10,001 nt of DNA from Candidatus Brevibacterium intestinigallinarum (lineage in GTDB: Bacteria; Actinomycetota; Actinomycetes; Actinomycetales; Brevibacteriaceae), in contig DWZY01000273.1 of NCBI GenBank assembly GCA_019117325.1, forward strand, positions 1 to 10,001. Direction: 5' to 3'. Of this stretch, positions 6,754 to 10,001 are shown piece by piece; position 1 is the first letter of the stretch, and every line of letters begins with the position of its first letter. Both the position numbers and the translations under genes were made by a program. The notes under the pieces were generated by a model. The model saw only the letters and a list, made by a program, of their open reading frames with translations, did not search any database and was not told the origin of the DNA.

Positions 6754-7443
6754 GTGAACGACCTCATCGACACGACAGAGATGTATCTCAAGTCGATCAT
6801 CGAGCTCGAGGAGCAGGGAATCGTGCCGTTGCGCGCGCGGATCGCGGAGCGGCTGGAGCACTCGGGGCCCACCGTTTCGCAGACGGTCGCGCGCATGGAG
6901 CGGGACGGACTCGTCATCGTCGATGAGGACCGCCACCTGGAACTGACGCCCGAGGGACGCGAGCTCGCGACCAACGTAATGCGCAAGCATCGTCTTGCGG
7001 AACGACTCCTGGCGGACGTCATCGGACTGGATTGGTCCCTCGTCCACGACGAGGCCTGCCGCTGGGAGCACGTCATGAGCGAGCAGGTCGAGACGCGCCT
7101 CCTCTCGATCCTGCCGGAGCACTCGACCAGCCCGTACGGGAACCCGATCCCGGGCCTCGAGGAGCTGGGCGTGGATTCCGCAGACGCGCCGCAGGTCCGT
7201 CCCCTCACCCGCGTCGTGCGGTCGGGGCAGTCGGACACGGTCACGGTCCAGTGGCTGGCCGAGCCGCTGCAGGTCGATATCGCGCTCCTGTCGCAGCTGC
7301 GCGAGGTGGGGATCGTCCCGGGTGCCGTCGTGCGCGCGGAATCTGACGGCGACTACGTGAGCATCAGCGCGGAAGGGTCGGCGGATCTGCTGGATCTGCC
7401 CACCGAGACGGCGGCGCTCCTCTTCGTCACACCCCGTTCGTGA
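6754..7443 (+). CDS. dtxR: Iron-dependent repressor, DtxR/IdeR family
   Basis: A 229-residue metal-activated DNA-binding repressor that controls iron uptake and storage genes. Aligned from memory with corynebacterial DtxR, the metal ligands fall on the same numbers: M10, C102, E105 and H106 (primary site) and H79, E83, H98, E170 and Q173 (ancillary site). The helix-turn-helix is around 27-50, with SGPTVSQTVARMERDGL (37-53) as the near-identical recognition part. Dimerisation occupies about 65-140, with TSPYGNPIPGL (125-135), and an SH3-like domain follows to the end. C102 at the primary site points to iron rather than manganese. The GTG start gives the standard N-terminus (NDLIDTTEMYL); the upstream purine tract GAGAAGAGAG acts as the ribosome-binding site. 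An in-frame TTG at 6649 is an alternative. Confidence 0.95.
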   Translation: MNDLIDTTEMYLKSIIELEEQGIVPLRARIAERLEHSGPTVSQTVARMERDGLVIVDEDRHLELTPEGRELATNVMRKHRLAERLLADVIGLDWSLVHDEACRWEHVMSEQVETRLLSILPEHSTSPYGNPIPGLEELGVDSADAPQVRPLTRVVRSGQSDTVTVQWLAEPLQVDIALLSQLREVGIVPGAVVRAESDGDYVSISAEGSADLLDLPTETAALLFVTPRS

Positions 7444-7455
7444 CCCTTCGTCACG
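7439..7455 (+). terminator. Weak hairpin over the dtxR stop codon
   Basis: CGTGAC (7439-7444) and GTCACG (7450-7455) form a 6-bp stem with loop CCTTC that includes the stop codon. It may help end the transcript, but it is short and has no U-tract. Confidence 0.3.
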
Positions 7456-7461
7456 GGTTGC

Positions 7462-7477
7462 TGTTACAACGGTAACA
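7462..7477. promoter_or_regulatory. Candidate operator palindrome upstream of the NlpC/P60 gene
   Basis: TGTTAC-AACG-GTAACA is a perfect inverted repeat in an AT-richer stretch. It is followed by TATAGA (7484-7489), and TTGCTG (7458-7463) could be a loosely spaced -35. Each half contains GTnAC, the half-site type I recall for MtrA, the response regulator that controls wall-hydrolase genes in actinobacteria; the usual MtrA spacing differs slightly, so the identity of the regulator is an inference. Confidence 0.5.
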
Positions 7478-7563
7478 ATCTTTTATAGAGGCCTCTCACC
7501 TGCGTGAATACTGGGATCTCGGCACTTTTTCGCCCGCTTTGTCCCCAGTTCTGTGATCCAAAC

Positions 7564-7592
7564 GTGACATGACGTTGCCGATCATTTACAGT
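7564..7592 (+). promoter_or_regulatory. Promoter of the NlpC/P60 gene
   Basis: GTGACA (7564-7569) and TACAGT (7587-7592) are separated by the ideal 17 bp, the best sigma-A-like promoter in the window. Transcription would start near 7599, giving a leader of about 180 nt that begins with the hairpin at 7601-7618. The -35 is part of a GTGAY repeat with an 11-bp period (7553 and 7564). Confidence 0.65.
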
Positions 7593-7598
7593 TGTCGA

Positions 7599-7777
7599 GG
7601 CGCCCCCGGCTGGGGGCGGTCCGACCCGGGTTCCGCACGCCGCGCCCGGCACGATCGGATCAAGCATGTGGACCTGAGCGGCGGCGAGGACCCGGGGAAC
7701 CGGGAGCACGGCCCCACACCAGGGGCAAGGGCATCTCCAGCCCGGTGCGGCACCTCGTAGGAAGTGGAGAGGACATC
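7599..7777 (+). ncRNA. Structured 5' leader, possible ydaO-like (c-di-AMP) riboswitch
   Basis: The untranslated leader holds a series of hairpins: CGCCCCC/GGGGGCG with loop GGCT (7601-7618), CCGG-type stem with a GGAA loop (7691-7704), GCCCC/GGGGC (7711-7726), GGGC/GCCC (7729-7743) and GGTG/CACC (7744-7754). The strings GGGGAACC (7694-7701), AGGGGCAAG (7721-7729) and CACCTCGTAGG (7751-7761) resemble, in order and spacing, conserved parts of the ydaO-yuaA c-di-AMP riboswitch, which commonly controls NlpC/P60 and Rpf genes in actinobacteria. Against this, I cannot find a convincing closing P1 helix. A structured regulatory leader is likely; the class is tentative. Confidence 0.5.
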
Positions 7778-8611
7778 GTGGCAACAAGGAAGCATGGGCG
7801 TCGCGCAGCGGATACCCGCGTCAAGACCCCGCTCACCGAGCTGACGGACGCGCTGAGCGCCAACTACGGCGTCGTGGGACGTCGCGCAGCGGTCGTCGCA
7901 GCGGCAGGCGGCCTGGTCGTCACCGCGACCCTCCCGGCCATGGGCCAGGATGAGGACGAGGCGGCAGCTGTCACCGCAGAGGCGGAGAACACCGCCACCA
8001 CAGATTTCGTGAACCAGGCCAAGACGGTCATCCCCGAGGTCGGTGAGGACTCGGACGACGAGGCCGTCGCCGGCACCGCCGCCGTCTCCAACGTCACCGC
8101 CACGAAGGCGCCGGAGCCCGAGCCGGAGCCGGTTCGCTCCGCCGATGCGGGCGTGGGCTCCAACGACGGTGAGTCCAGCGACTCGGGCTCGAGCGACTCG
8201 GGCTCGAACGGATCGGAGTCCAGCGACTCCGACGAGTCCCAGGGCGGCGGCGACGTCTCGCTGCCGGACGGCTCGAAGGCCGAGCAGGTCATCGCGATCG
8301 CCAAGCAGTACACCGGCGTTCCCTACGTCTACGGCGGCACCACCACCAGCGGCTGGGACTGCTCCGGCTACACCTCCTTCGTCTTCAGCAAGGTGGGCGT
8401 CAACCTGCCGCGCTCGTCCGGCGCCCAGGCTTCGGCCGGCACCCGGGTCTCCGCATCGGAGGCTCGCCCCGGTGACCTCGTCTACAAGCCGGGTCACGTG
8501 GGCATCTACGCAGGCAACGGCATGATGTACGACGCGGGCTCGCCCTCGTCCGGCACCTCGTACCGCAGCCACTCGTGGATGGGAAGCGTCACCTACATCC
8601 GCGTTCTCTGA
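7778..8611 (+). CDS. Secreted NlpC/P60 (C40) peptidoglycan endopeptidase
   Basis: A 277-residue exported cysteine peptidase that likely cuts peptide stems in the cell wall. The N-terminus is long and basic (about 36 residues, including VVGRRAAVV with twin Arg 35-36), followed by a hydrophobic core to about residue 55 and likely cleavage near AMG-QDED. An acidic Ala/Glu region and a Ser/Asp/Gly linker (126-158) lead to the C-terminal domain (about 165-277). Catalytic C195 lies in DCSGYTSF and H240 in PGHVGIYAG; the third polar residue is probably D252 in MMYDAG, where RipA-type enzymes have His. YVYGG (183-187) and LPRSS (210-214) are also family marks. GTG at 7778 has GGAGAGG five bases upstream. 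No separate wall-binding domain such as LysM or SH3 is visible. Confidence 0.92.
   Translation: MATRKHGRRAADTRVKTPLTELTDALSANYGVVGRRAAVVAAAGGLVVTATLPAMGQDEDEAAAVTAEAENTATTDFVNQAKTVIPEVGEDSDDEAVAGTAAVSNVTATKAPEPEPEPVRSADAGVGSNDGESSDSGSSDSGSNGSESSDSDESQGGGDVSLPDGSKAEQVIAIAKQYTGVPYVYGGTTTSGWDCSGYTSFVFSKVGVNLPRSSGAQASAGTRVSASEARPGDLVYKPGHVGIYAGNGMMYDAGSPSSGTSYRSHSWMGSVTYIRVL
8177..8206 (+). repeat. Two perfect tandem 15-bp repeats in the Ser/Asp linker
   Basis: AGCGACTCGGGCTCG occurs twice head to tail and encodes SDSGS twice; further decayed copies follow to about 8235. The unit is in frame, so copy-number change would alter linker length without breaking the gene. Confidence 0.75.
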
Positions 8612-8641
8612 TCCGCACGACTGCAGATCGCCAGTCCGATG

Positions 8642-8681
8642 GCACCCGCACTCCGCCCCAGGTCCGGAGGAGTGCGGGTGC
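8642..8681 (+). terminator. Terminator of the NlpC/P60 gene
   Basis: GCACCCGCACTCC (8642-8654) and GGAGTGCGGGTGC (8669-8681) form a perfect 13-bp stem with a 14-nt loop, 30 bases after the stop codon. A U-poor tail follows, as is usual in high-GC actinobacteria. Confidence 0.8.
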
Positions 8682-8772
8682 TGTCGGCATTCAGGGGTGA
8701 ATCCGGCGCGAACATCCGGGACACGCTCGGTGACAACTGCGCGGTGTGTCCTCCCTCACGCCCATTCCGGTC

Positions 8773-8778
8773 TAGGCT
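8773..8778 (+). promoter_or_regulatory. Putative -10 box of the HNH gene leader
   Basis: TAGGCT is followed by exactly seven bases and a GTG (8786), the same geometry as at serC and pdxH. Transcription would start at about 8785, some 240 nt before the HNH start codon. No clear -35 is visible. Confidence 0.5.
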
Positions 8779-8784
8779 GTGGCT

Positions 8785-9024
8785 CGTGAGGCCCGGAGCT
8801 GTGACGAGTGCAGGGGCGGCCCCGCGCGCGACACGAGTGTCGCGCGAGCGCGTGCCGGCCCCCATTCCGTGTGCCGTGACCGGCGCTGAGGCGATATGCA
8901 CGCATCGCCCTGCCGGTCCGAGGCTCCTCGCCTCCGGCCCCACTGTCCCCCTCGAACGGTGTCGCGCTCACGCGCGGCACCGTTCCGTGCTTCACGCGCC
9001 TCTGCGCGGTCCAGGAGGTGCGTC
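8785..9024 (+). ncRNA. Hairpin-rich leader of the HNH nuclease gene
   Basis: About 240 nt precede the nuclease start. Inverted repeats: CGCGCGACAC/GTGTCGCGCG around GA (8825-8846, perfect 10-bp arms), GGCGAT/ATCGCC (8890-8909), GCCGG...AGGC/GCCT-CCGGC (8912-8938), and a 14-bp stem with one G-U pair and loop TCAC (8954-8985). The last lies 27 nt before the AGGAGG ribosome-binding site (9013-9018). GC-rich DNA makes short stems common, but the first and last are longer than expected by chance. I do not recognise a known RNA class. It may be a regulatory leader, an independent small RNA, or partly coding (see the overlapping small ORF). Confidence 0.45.
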
Positions 9025-9028
9025 GTGA
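8786..9028 (+). CDS. Possible leaderless small ORF coupled to the HNH gene
   Basis: An 80-codon frame starts with GTG exactly seven bases after the TAGGCT box and ends with a TGA that overlaps the GTG of the HNH gene (GTGA). This geometry suits a leaderless upstream ORF whose translation feeds into the nuclease gene and would melt the hairpins in its path. Against coding: by my count only about 71% of codons end in G or C, well below the neighbouring genes; it uses rare codons such as ATA; and the product is an Arg/Pro/Ala-rich sequence with no domain, signal or membrane segment. It could equally be a chance frame within a structured leader. Confidence 0.25.
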   Translation: MRPGAVTSAGAAPRATRVSRERVPAPIPCAVTGAEAICTHRPAGPRLLASGPTVPLERCRAHARHRSVLHAPLRGPGGAS

Positions 9029-9573
9029 AGACCCTTGTCCTCAATGCCGGGTACGAGCCGCTGTCCGTCGTGTCGTTCAAACGGGCCGTCGTCCTCGTGC
9101 TGACGGGGAAGGCCTCGGTCCTGCAGTCGGACCGCGACCAGCCCATCCGCAGCGAGACGATCGCGATCGATCGCCCCTCCGTCATCATCCTGGGCCGCTA
9201 CGTGAAGCCGCCGCGCGGCCGTCGCGTCATGCTGTCCCGCCGAGGCGTGCTGCGCCGCGACGGGTTCCTGTGCGCGTACTGCGGGGGGCATGCCACGACG
9301 ATCGATCACGTGCTGCCCCGCTCCCGCGGGGGCGAGAACTCGTGGACCAACCTCGTCGCCTGCTGCCGCGCGTGCAACGGGGCCAAGGGGGACCGGACGC
9401 CGCGGGAGATGGGCTGGACGCTGCGCGTCACCCCTGCGCCGCCGCGGGCGGGCCGCTTCTGGCTCAGCGAGCTCGAGGAGCCCATCGATGAGTGGCGGCC
9501 GTTCCTCACCGCCTTCGGCTGGGGTGCGGAGCGGCCGCGGCCGCACGCGATGGCCCGCAGCGAGGCGGCCTGA
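9025..9573 (+). CDS. Compact HNH endonuclease-family protein
   Basis: A 182-residue protein with an HNH nuclease domain, presumably cutting DNA; its biological role is not established. Residues 1-60 form a conserved N-terminal domain (LVLNAGYEPLSVVSFKRA, 4-21, and VLTGKASVL, 25-33). The zinc-HNH core runs from about 80 to 125: C83-x2-C86, D94-H95 (IDHVLPRSRGGENSW, 93-107), N109, and C114-x2-C117-N118 with K121. A C-terminal Trp/Pro-rich part ends at EEPIDEWRPF and a basic tail. The same layout occurs in a widespread actinobacterial and cyanobacterial family of about 180 residues. The GTG start has AGGAGG six bases upstream. It stands alone, without a toxin, methylase or phage gene nearby, so restriction or phage packaging is not indicated. 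Confidence 0.88.
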   Translation: MKTLVLNAGYEPLSVVSFKRAVVLVLTGKASVLQSDRDQPIRSETIAIDRPSVIILGRYVKPPRGRRVMLSRRGVLRRDGFLCAYCGGHATTIDHVLPRSRGGENSWTNLVACCRACNGAKGDRTPREMGWTLRVTPAPPRAGRFWLSELEEPIDEWRPFLTAFGWGAERPRPHAMARSEAA

Positions 9574-9644
9574 CGCGGTAGCCGGTCCGGCGCCGCTGCT
9601 GCGAAGCCTCGCCCATCCAGATGTGACGGTCCCCCGAAGACGCG

Positions 9645-9678
9645 GAACGCCCCGATGCTCAGAGGCATCGGGGCGTTC
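9645..9678. terminator. Bidirectional terminator between the HNH and GlsB-type genes
   Basis: GAACGCCCCGATGC (9645-9658) and GCATCGGGGCGTTC (9665-9678) form a perfect 14-bp stem with a 6-nt loop. It lies between convergent genes, 71 bp after one stop and 33 bp after the other, so it can serve both strands. Confidence 0.85.
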
Positions 9679-9711
9679 GTCCGTCGCGGATGCGTGGCGG
9701 ACCGGTTCCGC

Positions 9712-9978
9712 TCAGTCCTTCGTCAGTGCCCGGGAGATGAAGCCCCACACGACCAGGACGATGAGCGAGCCCAGGATGGCCAGCAGCCACGAGCTAAGCG
9801 AGAAGAACGCGTCCACTCCCTCACCGAAGACTGCGCCGCCGATCCAGCCGCCCACCAGGGCGCCGATAACGCCGCAGATGAGTGCGCCGATCCAGCCGCC
9901 GCCCTGGCGACCCGGAAGGATCGCCTTCGCGATCGCGCCCGCAATGAGACCGAGGATGAGGAATGCGATGATGCCCAT
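9712..9978 (-). CDS. GlsB/YeaQ/YmgE family small membrane protein
   Basis: An 88-residue integral membrane protein of the Transgly_assoc family, named from an old association and linked in several bacteria to envelope or general stress. Three hydrophobic segments lie at about 3-21, 27-48 and 59-82. The Gly-rich signature is clear: LGLIAGAIAKAILPGRQGGG (9-28) with the conserved PGRQGGGW loop, then GALVGGWIGGAVFG (39-52). The tail is short and charged (RALTKD). The ATG has AAGGAG six bases upstream on the minus strand (9985-9990). Its promoter would lie beyond the window. The biochemical function is unknown; these proteins have no evident enzyme residues. Confidence 0.92.
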   Translation of the reverse strand: MGIIAFLILGLIAGAIAKAILPGRQGGGWIGALICGVIGALVGGWIGGAVFGEGVDAFFSLSSWLLAILGSLIVLVVWGFISRALTKD

Positions 9979-10001
9979 GTACGTCTCCTTCCCATTAACC
10001 G

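Noticed and set aside
5805..7244. Long minus-strand open frame opposite pdxH and the dtxR-type gene
   Set aside because: It is a shadow of two clearly homologous + strand genes; no domain or start site supports it.
8165..8240. Short repeats as a CRISPR array
   Set aside because: The 15-bp units are directly adjacent without spacers, in frame, and encode the Ser/Asp linker of the peptidase.
8785..9012. HNH leader as a 6S, SRP or tmRNA gene
   Set aside because: I see no SRP GGAAG/GCAGCC-type loop, no tmRNA tRNA-like ends and no single long rod with a central bubble; known classes do not fit.
9025..9573. HNH protein as part of a restriction system, phage packaging module or homing element
   Set aside because: There is no methylase, terminase, portal, intron or intein around it, and the family is widespread as a stand-alone chromosomal gene.

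Overview
This window reads as chromosomal DNA from a high-GC Gram-positive bacterium (Actinomycetota, probably close to the Actinomyces/Schaalia group; the genus cannot be fixed from this sequence). Evidence: very GC-rich codon third positions, GTG and TTG starts, short-leader or leaderless promoters of the TAGnnT type, an actinobacterial SerC, a textbook DtxR/IdeR regulator, and a DUF3027 gene near serC (an association I recall from mycobacteria). Nothing looks like a phage, plasmid, insertion sequence or CRISPR locus. It is mostly a housekeeping region; the interest lies in the leaders and intergenic structures.

Layout. 1-111: 3' end of an unidentified gene. 111-2401: two tightly overlapping + strand genes, a DUF3027 protein and an EntS-like (MFS_3) exporter. 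2530-3039: a DUF456 membrane protein, converging on serC (minus, 4323-3166) across a strong 18-bp hairpin. 4524-5795: a lipoprotein resembling TRAP solute-binding proteins (DctP), transcribed divergently from serC, with no DctQ/DctM gene nearby. 5907-6632: pdxH. 6754-7443: an iron-type DtxR/IdeR repressor with every metal ligand present. 7444-7777: a regulatory region with a palindrome, a good promoter and a structured leader partly resembling the ydaO/c-di-AMP riboswitch class. 7778-8611: a secreted NlpC/P60 cell-wall peptidase, followed by a strong terminator. 8682-9024: a hairpin-rich leader, possibly containing a leaderless small ORF, before a compact HNH nuclease gene (9025-9573). 9712-9978 (minus): a GlsB/YeaQ-type small membrane protein, separated from the HNH gene by a 14-bp bidirectional terminator.

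How the genes fit together. SerC (serine synthesis, PLP-dependent) and PdxH (makes PLP) flank the DctP-like lipoprotein, so cofactor B6 is a common thread, although this may be coincidence. DtxR probably controls iron genes elsewhere; I see no convincing DtxR operator here. The NlpC/P60 gene carries the kind of long regulated leader typical of actinobacterial wall hydrolases. The most unusual stretch is the roughly 240-nt leader of the HNH gene, with near-perfect 10-bp and 14-bp inverted repeats, a leaderless-type start exactly 7 nt after a -10 box, and a four-base stop/start overlap with the nuclease gene.
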